DNA of 55,537 nucleotides. Origin: Burkholderiaceae bacterium (GTDB lineage Bacteria > Pseudomonadota > Gammaproteobacteria > Burkholderiales > Burkholderiaceae_C). The notes under the pieces are model-generated. The model made no database searches, was not told where the DNA came from, and worked only from the letters and a program-made list of their open reading frames with translations. The DNA lies in the NCBI GenBank assembly GCA_030653255.1, contig JAURZS010000111.1, forward strand, positions 1-55,537, in the 5' to 3' direction. The position numbers and the translations under genes were made by a program. Below are positions 11,959 to 21,022 of the stretch, piece by piece; within the stretch, counting starts at the first letter, position 1, and each line of letters starts with the position of its first letter.

Positions 11959-13044
11959 TCAGAAGCTGTGGCGGAAGCCGATGTCGTAGCCGCTGGAGTT
12001 GCTGCTGGCAGCAGTCACAGCACCGTTCAGGCCCACAGCAGCACCGCCGCTGTTGCGAACGCGAGCGTACGTGGTGTACAGAGCGGTACGCTTGGACAGG
12101 TTGTGCACATAGCCCAGAGCGATCTTCGTGGACTTGGGCGAAGCGCCTGCGTCGGTACGATAGGTGGAGTAAGCCAGGCGAACCAGGCCAGCACCGCCGA
12201 CGGGGATATGGCCGCCGATCAAAGCGCCACGGCCAGCCACTGCCACGGCCGACGAAACGCGCTCGCGGGTGACTTGGGCCATCAGGTTGACAACCTTGAA
12301 GTCGTAGGAAGCGCCCAGGTTCGACTGACGGATGTCGCCAGTTGCGTACTTGGTGGTGCCGGTGGCCAGGTAAATCTTGGCCGGGCCAGCAGCGTAGCCG
12401 ATGCGCAGGCTGGTGCCCGTGCCGTCCTTGTCGGTAACAGCGCCGATTTGGTTGTTTTCACCGCGATAGTGTTGCAGCCAGCCGGAGAAGCCGCCCAGCT
12501 TGTTGGGGGTCAGGTAGCCGACCGAGTTCGAAGCACGAACTGCCGTCACGCCGCCGATGGTGGAGACCAGGGTCAGGGTCGAGCCAACGCCCAGGGTGCC
12601 GAACGGATCGAATTCCGTCAGGGTCCAGAAATGCGGCGTGTAGTCACGGCCAGCGCGCAGTTCACCCCAGTTGCCAGCCAGGCTGACAGTGGAACGACGG
12701 CCGAACGTCAGGCCTTGACGGCCGACGAGAGCACCAGCAGGCGCTGCGCCAGTGGCCTGGTTGTTGGTGTTGGTCGCGGCGCCAGAGCCGTCATCATTGA
12801 TGACAGCGGCCTCGAGCCAGAAGCTGGCGGACATGCCGCCACCCAGGTCTTCCGTACCACGGAAGCCCAGACGGCTGGTCGTCAGACCGGAATGGGTCAG
12901 TTGGGTCTTGCTGGAAGAACCAGCGCCGCTGCCGCTGCCATGAGCCCAGGTAGCGTCGACCACACCGAACAGGGTGACCGAAGATTGAGCAGAAGCCACG
13001 CCGACAACAGCCAGGGCAGCCAAAGCAACTAGTGATTTTTTCAT
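11959..13044 (-). CDS. Gram-negative general porin
   Basis: Start at MKKSLVALAALAVVGVASAQSSVTLFGVVDATWAHG; LGFRGTEDLGGGMSASFWLEA; terminal GYDIGFRHSF (C-terminal Phe). Confidence 0.96.
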   Translation of the reverse strand: MKKSLVALAALAVVGVASAQSSVTLFGVVDATWAHGSGSGAGSSSKTQLTHSGLTTSRLGFRGTEDLGGGMSASFWLEAAVINDDGSGAATNTNNQATGAAPAGALVGRQGLTFGRRSTVSLAGNWGELRAGRDYTPHFWTLTEFDPFGTLGVGSTLTLVSTIGGVTAVRASNSVGYLTPNKLGGFSGWLQHYRGENNQIGAVTDKDGTGTSLRIGYAAGPAKIYLATGTTKYATGDIRQSNLGASYDFKVVNLMAQVTRERVSSAVAVAGRGALIGGHIPVGGAGLVRLAYSTYRTDAGASPKSTKIALGYVHNLSKRTALYTTYARVRNSGGAAVGLNGAVTAASSNSSGYDIGFRHSF

Positions 13045-13200
13045 TGCAAGTTTCTCCAAGGTTAAACATAGGGCACCGGTACGAGAGAAACACTGGATGC
13101 TGCCAACCATATGCTCCTGCCGGTTCCCCGGGCCAACCTCCGGTTTAGGGAAGTTGTCGTTATTGCACCAGAGGCGGCATTCTTTCGCAAAGGATTTAAC

Positions 13201-13250
13201 CCCCCGGCACACATTTCGTTGCACCCCTGCAACAAAGCTCTGTGCGGGGG
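13201..13250. repeat. Nested inverted repeats between porin and coq7
   Basis: Outer arms CCCCC-G-GCACA / TGTGC-GGGGG enclose a perfect GTTGCA-CCCC-TGCAAC hairpin (13218-13233). Confidence 0.6.
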
Positions 13251-13343
13251 AGGGTAACTCGATGGGTTTACACTGGAACCTGTTCGATAAACCCGCAAAA
13301 ACTTAGGGTTTTTCTTGATTTTCCCGGCTTTGAAACCGACTCC

Positions 13344-13964
13344 ATGCTCGACCAGCTCCTGAGCACCGCCGATACGGCCCTGCGCACCCTCTTTGCTCCG
13401 CCGCCGAGCCGGCGCCCGCCACCGACCGAAACGCGCGTGGCTCCGGTTCTGAGCAAGAGCGAACAGGCGCTTTCCGGCGCGCTGATGCGCGTGAACCATG
13501 TCGGAGAAATCTGCGCTCAGGCGCTTTATACGGCGCAGGCGCTGGCAACAGGCAATGCAGCTCTGCGCGCCCATTACGAGCAGGCTGCGCGTGAGGAAGG
13601 CGATCACTTGGCATGGACGCGCCAGCGGCTGGACCAGTTGGGCGCCAGCCCTTCAGCGCTCAACCCGCTCTGGTACGCGGGGGCCTTCGGTCTGGGTCTG
13701 ATTGCAGGTCGTCTCGGGGATCCCATCAGCTTGGGCTTTGTGGTTGAAACCGAGCGTCAAGTGGAAGCGCACCTGCAAAGTCACCTGGAGCGACTCCCCG
13801 CCGCCGACCTGGCATCGCGCGCCATCGTGCGCCAGATGAAGGACGAGGAAGCGCAACACGCGGACAAGGCATTGCATGCCGGGGCCCAGGCGCTCCCGGA
13901 GCCGGCCCGCGCGCTGATGAAAGCCGCGGCCAGGGTCATGACGACGACCGCGCACTACATCTAG
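13344..13964 (+). CDS. coq7: Coq7-type ubiquinone hydroxylase
   Basis: [20 protein letters not shown]...; di-iron pattern [15 protein letters not shown]...EEGDHLAW...ETERQVE...MKDEEAQH. Confidence 0.95.
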   Translation: MLDQLLSTADTALRTLFAPPPSRRPPPTETRVAPVLSKSEQALSGALMRVNHVGEICAQALYTAQALATGNAALRAHYEQAAREEGDHLAWTRQRLDQLGASPSALNPLWYAGAFGLGLIAGRLGDPISLGFVVETERQVEAHLQSHLERLPAADLASRAIVRQMKDEEAQHADKALHAGAQALPEPARALMKAAARVMTTTAHYI

Positions 13965-13982
13965 GACGGGCTCAGGCCGGGG

Positions 13983-14438
13983 TCAGACCTCGGTCAACTC
14001 GAAACTGGTAGTAATTTCCGCCGTCTTGCCCCGCATGCTACTGGCGGACCAGTTTTTTCCGTGGCTCATGGCAATCGCCCGCTCCACTGCCGCCGGCGCA
14101 ATGCCTTTGCCGCTCACCGTGAAGTGCATATTGATGCGGGTGAACACCTTGGGGTCCACATCGGCGCGCTCGGCAGATATCTTCACGCTGCATCCGCGCA
14201 CATCGTGACGCCCCCGCTTGAGGATCAGCACCACATCGTAGGCCGTGCAGCCGCCGGTGCCCGCGAGCAGCGTCTCCATCGGTCTGGGCGCCAGATTCTG
14301 ACCACCGTTCTTGGGATTGACGCTGTCCGGTGCGCCGTCCATGACCAGGGTGTGGCCGCTCCCGGTCTCAGCCACAAAGCCCATCCCTGAACGCGTCCCG
14401 GCCCCGCCGGTCCAGCTCACAGTGCATTCCATCGTCAT
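13983..14438 (-). CDS. OsmC family protein
   Basis: MTMECTVSWTGGAGTRSGMGF...PMETLLAGTGGCTAYDVVLILKRGR. Confidence 0.92.
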   Translation of the reverse strand: MTMECTVSWTGGAGTRSGMGFVAETGSGHTLVMDGAPDSVNPKNGGQNLAPRPMETLLAGTGGCTAYDVVLILKRGRHDVRGCSVKISAERADVDPKVFTRINMHFTVSGKGIAPAAVERAIAMSHGKNWSASSMRGKTAEITTSFELTEV

Positions 14439-14530
14439 CGCTTCACCTCGTCTGTAGTATCAGTTTCGCTTTACGGGCACAAATTTACCTACTGAAAGCC
14501 TCTCAACCTAGGTTAAACACCTATTTTTTG

Positions 14531-14559
14531 TTGCGACGCAGCAAGTAAAGGGGTACATT
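14531..14559 (+). promoter_or_regulatory. Predicted sigma70-type promoter of candidate sRNA
   Basis: TTGCGA (14531-14536), 17-nt spacer, TACATT (14554-14559). Confidence 0.6.
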
Positions 14560-14565
14560 CTTGCT

Positions 14566-14657
14566 CATGGCACAGGATATCTTCTGTGCACCGATTGTCT
14601 CCTCCACCCTCCGAACAGGTGGATTCAGCCCCGAGTCGCAAGATTCGGGGCTTTTTT
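14566..14657 (+). ncRNA. Candidate intergenic small RNA (~92 nt)
   Basis: Promoter-like boxes upstream; stem 1 GCACAGGA-UAUC-UUCUGUGC (14570-14589); CUCCUCC tract; stem 2 UCCACC/GGUGGA (14603-14623); terminator stem with GCAA loop (14627-14652) and T6. Confidence 0.65.
14627..14657 (+). terminator. Rho-independent terminator (3' end of candidate sRNA)
   Basis: AGCCCCGAGTC-GCAA-GATTCGGGGCT followed by T-run. Confidence 0.9.
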
Positions 14658-14708
14658 CTGGGTTGTGCTCCAGTGGAATAATCACCCCTTGTCCCCCTGG
14701 CGCATCCC

Positions 14709-16265
14709 ATGAAGTCCCCCAAATCCAAGCCCCTCACGCCCGCCGACTATCTCAAGAAAATCCTCACGGCGCGCGTCTATGACGTGGCCGTGGAGTCCGC
14801 TCTGGAGCCTGCGCGCAACCTGAGCCGGCGCCTGCACAACAAGGTGCTGCTCAAGCGCGAGGACCAGCAGGCGGTGTTCAGCTTCAAGCTGCGTGGCGCC
14901 TACAACAAGATGGCCGGCCTCACGCCGGAGCAGCTGAAAAAAGGCGTGATCTGCGCCTCGGCCGGCAACCATGCCCAGGGCGTGGCGCTCAGCGCGCACA
15001 AGCTCGGTTCACGCGCAGTCATTGTCATGCCGGTGACGACACCGCAGCTCAAGATCGATGCCGTGCGGGCACTGGGCGGTGAGGTCGTGCTGTTTGGCGA
15101 AAGTTACTCGGATGCCCATCAGCATGCCCTGCAGCTCGAAAAGGTCCAGGGGCTGACCTTTGTGCACCCTTTTGACGATCCGGACGTAATTGCCGGCCAG
15201 GGCACGATCGCGATGGAGATCCTGCGCCAGCACCAGGGACCGCTGCATGCCGTGTTCGTGGCCATCGGCGGCGGCGGGCTGGTTGCAGGCGTTGCAAATT
15301 ACATCAAGGCGGTGCGCCCCGAGATCAAGGTCATCGGCGTGCAGATGAACGACTCGGACGCGATGATGCAATCGGTGGCCCAGAACAAGCGCATCACCCT
15401 CGATGAGGTCGGATTGTTCTCCGACGGCACCGCAGTCAAGCAAGTCGGCGAGGAGACTTTCCGCGTGGCGCGCGGCCTGGTCGACGAGTTCGTGACCGTG
15501 GACACCGATGCCGTGTGCGCCGCGATCAAGGATGTTTTTGTCGACACCCGCAGCATCGTGGAGCCGGCCGGCGCGCTGGCCGTGGCCGCCATCAAGCAGT
15601 ACGTGGCAAGGAACAAGACGCGCGGCGAGACTTATGCCGCGATCCTGTGCGGCGCGAACATGAATTTCGACCGGCTGCGCTTCGTCGCTGAGCGCGCCGA
15701 AGTGGGCGAGGAACGCGAGGCGCTTTTTGCGGTGACCATCCCCGAGGAACGCGGCAGTTTTCGGCGCTTTTGCGAAACCATCGGCGGGCTGCCTGGCGGG
15801 CCGCGCAATGTCACCGAGTTCAACTACCGCATCAGCGACTCGCAGCGTGCCCATGTGTTCGTCGGACTGACCACGCAGGGCAAGGGCGAATCACAGAAAA
15901 TCGCAGCAAACTTTACGCGGCACGGCTTCGATGCGCTGGACCTCACGCACGACGAACTGGCCAAGGAGCATGTGCGCCACATGGTGGGTGGGCACTCTGC
16001 CCTGGCGCGCGACGAGCGGCTGCTGCGTTTCGTATTTCCGGAACGCCCCGGCGCCTTGCTGAAGTTCCTGAGCCTGATGCGCCCGGGCTGGAACATCAGC
16101 CTGTTCCATTACCGCAACCAGGGCGCGGACTATGGCCGCATTTTGGTCGGTCTGCAAGTGCCCAAGACGGATGACAAGGCGTTCCGGAAATTCCTCGATG
16201 CCCTGGCTTATCCCTGCGTGGAAGAGACGAACAATCCTGTCTACAGATTGTTCCTCCAGAGCTGA
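14709..16265 (+). CDS. ilvA: Biosynthetic threonine ammonia-lyase
   Basis: 518 aa; FSFKLRGAYNKM PLP-lysine region, CASAGNHAQGVALSA, two C-terminal ACT-like regulatory regions. Confidence 0.96.
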   Translation: MKSPKSKPLTPADYLKKILTARVYDVAVESALEPARNLSRRLHNKVLLKREDQQAVFSFKLRGAYNKMAGLTPEQLKKGVICASAGNHAQGVALSAHKLGSRAVIVMPVTTPQLKIDAVRALGGEVVLFGESYSDAHQHALQLEKVQGLTFVHPFDDPDVIAGQGTIAMEILRQHQGPLHAVFVAIGGGGLVAGVANYIKAVRPEIKVIGVQMNDSDAMMQSVAQNKRITLDEVGLFSDGTAVKQVGEETFRVARGLVDEFVTVDTDAVCAAIKDVFVDTRSIVEPAGALAVAAIKQYVARNKTRGETYAAILCGANMNFDRLRFVAERAEVGEEREALFAVTIPEERGSFRRFCETIGGLPGGPRNVTEFNYRISDSQRAHVFVGLTTQGKGESQKIAANFTRHGFDALDLTHDELAKEHVRHMVGGHSALARDERLLRFVFPERPGALLKFLSLMRPGWNISLFHYRNQGADYGRILVGLQVPKTDDKAFRKFLDALAYPCVEETNNPVYRLFLQS

Positions 16266-16308
16266 CCCGCCGCCGGCGGAATTCCAAGCGCATAACGCCG
16301 GAGGCGGG
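16266..16308. other. Inverted repeat between convergent ilvA and gspC ends
   Basis: CCCGCCGCCGGCG (16266-16278) / CGCCGGAGGCGGG (16296-16308), 12 of 13 positions complementary; no T-run. Confidence 0.5.
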
Positions 16309-16319
16309 GCTCGCCGCGC

Positions 16320-16757
16320 TCACTTCATGAGCGGGGGCATGTCCAGCGTGATCGACGGCTCGCCGTCGACGCCGGCGAGCACGGCACGGCGCGGACCGAC
16401 CGATTTCAGAATCAGGCCCTCCTCCAGCCGGCTGCCCACGCGATAGGGCCGGGCAGGCTTGCCATCGATGGCGATCAGGGCCGCGCCCCGGCGTGATCGA
16501 CTGGCGATCACGCCGAGCAAGGCGAAGCGACTGGCCGCCGGCTGCGCGGAGGCTGCGGGCGCTGCGCCAGCGCCCAGCAGCCGCGCCAGTGCAAGCGCAT
16601 CCACAGGAGCCGCCTGGTACGCCGGTGGCGCTGCGGGCGGTGGGGCGGCGGGCGTCGTCAGCCCCATCAGCCAGTATGTGGCGCTGCCCACGGCAAAAGC
16701 CCACAGCGCGAAGCTAAGGCCCCGGACTGTCCATGTGCTTTGCGAAGGAATCGACAT
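16320..16757 (-). CDS. gspC: Type II secretion protein GspC (short form)
   Basis: Start at MSIPSQSTWTVRGLSFALWAFAVGSATYWLM; homology-region-like FALLGVIASRSRRGAALIAIDGKPARPYRVGSRL; divergent from gspG. Confidence 0.85.
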   Translation of the reverse strand: MSIPSQSTWTVRGLSFALWAFAVGSATYWLMGLTTPAAPPPAAPPAYQAAPVDALALARLLGAGAAPAASAQPAASRFALLGVIASRSRRGAALIAIDGKPARPYRVGSRLEEGLILKSVGPRRAVLAGVDGEPSITLDMPPLMK

Positions 16758-16805
16758 GCGAGGATTATCATTGAAGCGATCCAAGCTCGAAGGCGCCCCA
16801 CCGAT

Positions 16806-17267
16806 ATGAACCATCCCCTCCACGCCATCCGACGCCTGCGCCACGCGGGCGCGACCTTGAGGCAAGCGGGCTTCACGCTGATCGAACTCATGGTGGTATT
16901 GGTGATCATCGGTGTGCTCGCGGCCCTGATCGTGCCCAATGTGCTGGACCGGGCCGACGATGCGCGCGCCACGGCGGCCCGCACCGATGTCAACAACCTG
17001 ATGCAGGCGCTCAAGCTCTACCGTCTGGACAATCAGCGCTATCCCACCACCGAACAGGGGCTGCAGGCGTTGATCGCGAAGCCGGGCGCCGGTCCTGCGC
17101 CCGGCAACTGGAAGCCATATCTTGACAAGCTGCCCAGTGATCCCTGGGGCAGGCCCTATCAGTATTTGAACCCCGGCATCAAGGGCGAGGTCGACGTGAT
17201 GTCCTTCGGCGCCGACGGCCAGACTGGCGGCGAAGGCAAGAATGCCGACGTCGGGAGCTGGCAGTAG
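16806..17267 (+). CDS. gspG: Type II secretion major pseudopilin GspG
   Basis: Prepilin motif QAG/FTLIELMVVLVIIGVLAALIVPNV; C-terminal DPWGRPYQYLNPG. Confidence 0.97.
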   Translation: MNHPLHAIRRLRHAGATLRQAGFTLIELMVVLVIIGVLAALIVPNVLDRADDARATAARTDVNNLMQALKLYRLDNQRYPTTEQGLQALIAKPGAGPAPGNWKPYLDKLPSDPWGRPYQYLNPGIKGEVDVMSFGADGQTGGEGKNADVGSWQ

Positions 17268-17276
17268 GCGCCCTGG

Positions 17277-17699
17277 ATGCGCGCCCGGGGTTTCACACTG
17301 CTCGAATTGCTGGTTGTGGTGGCCATCATGGCGCTGGCCACAGCAGGTGTGGGGTTGGCCATGCGCGACTCGGCGCAGTCGCAACTCGACCGCGAGGCCG
17401 AGCGCCTGGTGGCCTTGCTGGAATCGGCAAGGGCCCGCTCAAGAGCCAGCGGTGAGCCGGTGCAATGGCAGGCCGCGGCCCAGGGCTTCGCATTCCAGGG
17501 ACTGCCGCAGGATGCCATGCCGCACCAGTGGCTCGATGCAGGCACGGCGGTGCTCGGCTCCGTCACGTTGACACTGGGGCCGGAGCCCATCATCGGCCGT
17601 CAGGAACTGGTGCTGACACGGTCTGCTGAGCCGGCTCGCAGGCTGCGCATCGCGACCGATGGCCTGCGTCCTTTTAAGGTGATGGCGGATACGCCATGA
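17277..17699 (+). CDS. gspH: Type II secretion minor pseudopilin GspH
   Basis: MRARG/FTLLELLVVVAIMALATAGV; position after gspG. Confidence 0.92.
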   Translation: MRARGFTLLELLVVVAIMALATAGVGLAMRDSAQSQLDREAERLVALLESARARSRASGEPVQWQAAAQGFAFQGLPQDAMPHQWLDAGTAVLGSVTLTLGPEPIIGRQELVLTRSAEPARRLRIATDGLRPFKVMADTP

Positions 17700-18052
17700 G
17701 GCAGGCGCGAGGCTTTACCCTGATCGAGGTGCTGGTGGCGCTGGGCATTGTGTCCATCGCGCTGGTCGCAGGCTTGCAGTCAACCACCGCATTGACGCGC
17801 AATGCGATGCGCCAATCGGACTTGCTGCTGGCGCATCTGTGCGCCGAGAACGAGCTGGTGCGCGTGCGGCTGTCGCGGCAGATGCCCGGCGTGGGCGACA
17901 CCTCCCTGGGCTGCGAGCAGGCTGGCCGCGCCTTCGAGGTCAGGCTGTCGGTGCGGCCCACACCGAACCCCAGTTTCCGGCGCGTGGACGCGCAGGTGCT
18001 CGATGGCACGACGCCTGTGCTTCGACTGTCCACCGTGGTGGGGCGGTACTGA
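17696..18052 (+). CDS. gspI: Type II secretion minor pseudopilin GspI
   Basis: MRQARG/FTLIEVLVALGIVSIALVAGLQ; 4-nt overlap with gspH. Confidence 0.93.
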   Translation: MRQARGFTLIEVLVALGIVSIALVAGLQSTTALTRNAMRQSDLLLAHLCAENELVRVRLSRQMPGVGDTSLGCEQAGRAFEVRLSVRPTPNPSFRRVDAQVLDGTTPVLRLSTVVGRY

Positions 18053-18055
18053 GTC

Positions 18056-18784
18056 ATGGCTGCGACCCAGACCGGACTTGGCATGCGCCGCGAGGCTCCA
18101 CCCCCGTGGCGGCCCGCCGCGCGCGGCTTCACGCTTGTCGAGCTGCTGGTCGCGCTGGGCGTGATGGCGCTGCTGGCGATGTTGAGCTGGCGCGGGCTCG
18201 ATGGCATGGCGCGCGCTCAGTCGCAGACACAAACGCGCAGCGACGAGGTGTTGACGCTGCAAGCCGGACTCGGCCAATGGAGCGCAGACCTGGACGCACT
18301 GGTGCAATTGCCGCAGGCCAGCGCCATCGACTGGGACGGTCGGGTCTTGCGCCTCACGCGGCGCAGCACCAGGGCGCCCTCCGACGGGGTGCTGGTGGTG
18401 GCCTGGTCGCGGCGCGAGTCCGACGGCGGACAGTGGCTGCGCTGGCAGTCGCCGCCGGTGACTACCCGTGGCGCCCTGGAGACGGCGTGGCTGATGGCCG
18501 CGACGTGGGCCCGCACGCCGGGCGATGAACAGCGGCGTTTCGAGGTGCCGGTTGCCGCTTTGCAGGACTGGCAGATTTTCTATTTCCGGGCCGACGCCTG
18601 GACCCATCCACAGTCGAGCGACACCGGGCCAGGACTCGCCGCGCTCCGAGCCACCGCCGTGCCGGGGATCGCCACGATTCCCGATGGCGTGCGCCTTGTG
18701 CTGACTTTGCCACCGGGCCAGGCCTTGAGCGGGCGCATCACGCGCGACTGGGTGCGTCCCACGCTCGGCGGAGGCAAATCATGA
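18056..18784 (+). CDS. gspJ: Type II secretion minor pseudopilin GspJ
   Basis: AARG/FTLVELLVALGVMALLAMLSWRGLDGM. Confidence 0.93.
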   Translation: MAATQTGLGMRREAPPPWRPAARGFTLVELLVALGVMALLAMLSWRGLDGMARAQSQTQTRSDEVLTLQAGLGQWSADLDALVQLPQASAIDWDGRVLRLTRRSTRAPSDGVLVVAWSRRESDGGQWLRWQSPPVTTRGALETAWLMAATWARTPGDEQRRFEVPVAALQDWQIFYFRADAWTHPQSSDTGPGLAALRATAVPGIATIPDGVRLVLTLPPGQALSGRITRDWVRPTLGGGKS

Positions 18785-19743
18785 GGGCTCAGCGCGGCGC
18801 GGCGCTGCTCATGGCCATGCTCACGGTGGCGCTGGTCGCAAGCTTCGCCGCGGCGGCACTTTGGCAGCAGTGGCGCGGCATCGAGGTTGAAGCCGCCGAG
18901 CGGTCGCGTGTGCAGTCGGGCTGGATACTGACGGGCGCACTGGACTGGTCGCGGCTGATCCTGCGCGAGGACGCCCGCACCGGCGGCGAGGACCACCTGG
19001 CCGAACCCTGGGCCGTGCCGCTGGAGGAAGCCCGCCTGTCCACCTTCCTCGCAGCAGAGCAGGGTGTGGCCGGCAGCGGCGACGGCGACGCGCGGGACGC
19101 TTTCCTATCGGGACGGATCGCCGACATGCAGTCGCGGCTCAATGTGGCCAATCTGATCGAGGCTGGCCGCATTTCAGCACCCGACCTGCGCGCCTTCACG
19201 CAACTGTTCGCACAGCTGGGACTGCCGCCACAGCAGCTCTCCGCCTTCGCCGAGAACTTGCGCTTCGCGTCGGACATCAGCGCCGATAACCGCTCGGGCG
19301 GCATGGCGGCCCTGATGCCGCAACAGGTCGAGCAGTTGGTCTGGCTGGGCCTGCCACCCGAGTCCATTGCACGCATCGCCCCTTTCGTGACGCTGCTGCC
19401 GCAGCGCACCCCGCTGAACCTCAACACCGCGCAAGCCGAGGCCATTCAGGCCAGCGTACCGGGGTTGAACATGTCCGATGCGCAGAGACTGGTCGCCGTG
19501 CGGCAGAGCGCGCCCTTTCGCAGCGTGGCCGATGCCGACCGGCTGCTGGGCGGCATCGGCGCACTGACCGAGAGCCGGTTCAGCGTGGCATCCCGCTTCT
19601 TCGAAGTCCGCGGCCGTCTGCGGCTCGATGGCAATATCGTCGAAGAGCGCTCGCTGGTGCAACGCGACGGCCTGGAGGTCAGGACCCTTTGGCGCCGGCG
19701 CGGCATCGTGCTGTCCGAACACGCACAAGCGCCTGTGCGCTGA
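18781..19743 (+). CDS. gspK: Type II secretion minor pseudopilin GspK
   Basis: MRAQRG/AALLMAMLTVALVASFAAAALW; internal LNLNTAQAEAIQASVPGL. Confidence 0.93.
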   Translation: MRAQRGAALLMAMLTVALVASFAAAALWQQWRGIEVEAAERSRVQSGWILTGALDWSRLILREDARTGGEDHLAEPWAVPLEEARLSTFLAAEQGVAGSGDGDARDAFLSGRIADMQSRLNVANLIEAGRISAPDLRAFTQLFAQLGLPPQQLSAFAENLRFASDISADNRSGGMAALMPQQVEQLVWLGLPPESIARIAPFVTLLPQRTPLNLNTAQAEAIQASVPGLNMSDAQRLVAVRQSAPFRSVADADRLLGGIGALTESRFSVASRFFEVRGRLRLDGNIVEERSLVQRDGLEVRTLWRRRGIVLSEHAQAPVR

Positions 19744-19801
19744 CACGGCGCCATGACTCCGCGTCATGGCGCTGGCTCTCTACAATGGCCGGCTACAGCC
19801 T

Positions 19802-21022
19802 ATGTCTTCACTGATCGTCATCCTTCCCGCGCCAGGCTCCGCCAGTGCTGCAGAGTTGCGCTTCGTGCTGACGCCCGAGGGACGCAGCGTGGGCAGCCAT
19901 GGCAGTGCTGCGGCAGCCCTGCTTCCCGCAGCCAGCGGCGAGATCGTCGCGCTGGCGCCGGCCAGCGCGCTGTCCTGGCATCAGGTCGATCTGCCGCGTG
20001 GCGTGGGGCCGACATCGGCGCGGCTGCGCGTGGTGTTGGAGGGCCTGCTTGAAGACCGCCTCCTTGACGAACCCGAGACGCTGCACTTCGCGCTGCAGCC
20101 GCAGCCGCGCGCGGGTACGCCGGCCTGGGTTGCCGTGTGCGACAGGGCCTGGCTGCGCAGCGCGGTACAGGCGATCGAGAGCGCAGGGCGGCGCGTCTCG
20201 CGCATCGTTCCCGAATTCGCGCCCGACGGCCCCCCTGCGATGCATGTCCTGGGTGAGCCCGACGCCGCTCATCTGGTTGTCATCGACGCAGGCATCACTC
20301 TGGCGCCTTTCACGGCCACGACAGCGGCGCGCCTGAGCCCTGCTGTGGATTCGGCAGATGCGCCGGTGGTGCTGGCCGAGCCCGCCGTGGCCGCGCTGGC
20401 GGAGCAGTGGCTGAAGACCCGCGTCACCTTGCAGCAATCGGCACAGCGCTGGCTGCTGGCTGCCCAGACCTCCTGGGACCTGGCCCAGTTTGACCTGGCC
20501 AGTTCTGGCGGCCGCCGTGCATTCAGGCGCATCAGCGCGCTCGGGCGCGCGCTATGGAGCGCGCCTCAATGGAAGGCAGCGCGCTGGGGGCTGGCTGCGC
20601 TCGTCGCCGTCAATCTCCTGGGCTTGAATGCCTGGGCCTGGAAGGAACGCACAGCACTGGATGGCAAGCAGGCCGCGGTGCGCGACACACTGCTCAAAGC
20701 CTTCCCCAGCGTCAAGGTGGTGGTGGACGCGCCGCTGCAAATGGAGCGCGAGCTCGCGGCGCTGCGCCAGTCAACTGGCGCAGCCTCTGCTGGCGACATC
20801 GAGGCCATTCTGAGCGCGGTCAGTCTTGCCGTACCCATCAACCGCACTGTCTCCGCCATCGAATATTCCGAGGGTGAAGCACGCATCCGGGGTGCCGCGC
20901 TCAACGCCGCCGAGGCTGCAGCCCTGGACGCAAGCCTGCGTGCCCAGGGCTACGCACCCCGGATCGAAGGCGACACGCTTCGTGTGCGGCCGCTGCAGGC
21001 ACAGCCGCAGGTGGGTCCATGA
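19802..21022 (+). CDS. gspL: Type II secretion protein GspL
   Basis: MSSLIVILPAPGSASAAELRFVLTPEG...; ORF is open from 19766, internal ATG preferred; syntenic position. Confidence 0.88.
   Translation: MSSLIVILPAPGSASAAELRFVLTPEGRSVGSHGSAAAALLPAASGEIVALAPASALSWHQVDLPRGVGPTSARLRVVLEGLLEDRLLDEPETLHFALQPQPRAGTPAWVAVCDRAWLRSAVQAIESAGRRVSRIVPEFAPDGPPAMHVLGEPDAAHLVVIDAGITLAPFTATTAARLSPAVDSADAPVVLAEPAVAALAEQWLKTRVTLQQSAQRWLLAAQTSWDLAQFDLASSGGRRAFRRISALGRALWSAPQWKAARWGLAALVAVNLLGLNAWAWKERTALDGKQAAVRDTLLKAFPSVKVVVDAPLQMERELAALRQSTGAASAGDIEAILSAVSLAVPINRTVSAIEYSEGEARIRGAALNAAEAAALDASLRAQGYAPRIEGDTLRVRPLQAQPQVGP

Noticed and set aside
14505-14514. AACCTAGGTT 10-bp palindrome upstream of the OsmC-like gene
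   Set aside because: Short, alone, and with no extension or repeat nearby; not enough to claim an operator.
14561-14782. 73-aa ORF as a possible ilvA leader peptide
   Set aside because: No Shine-Dalgarno; starts at the predicted TSS; no run of Ile/Val/Leu codons at a regulatory position; runs through the terminator into ilvA. An sRNA explains the region better, though attenuation is not excluded.
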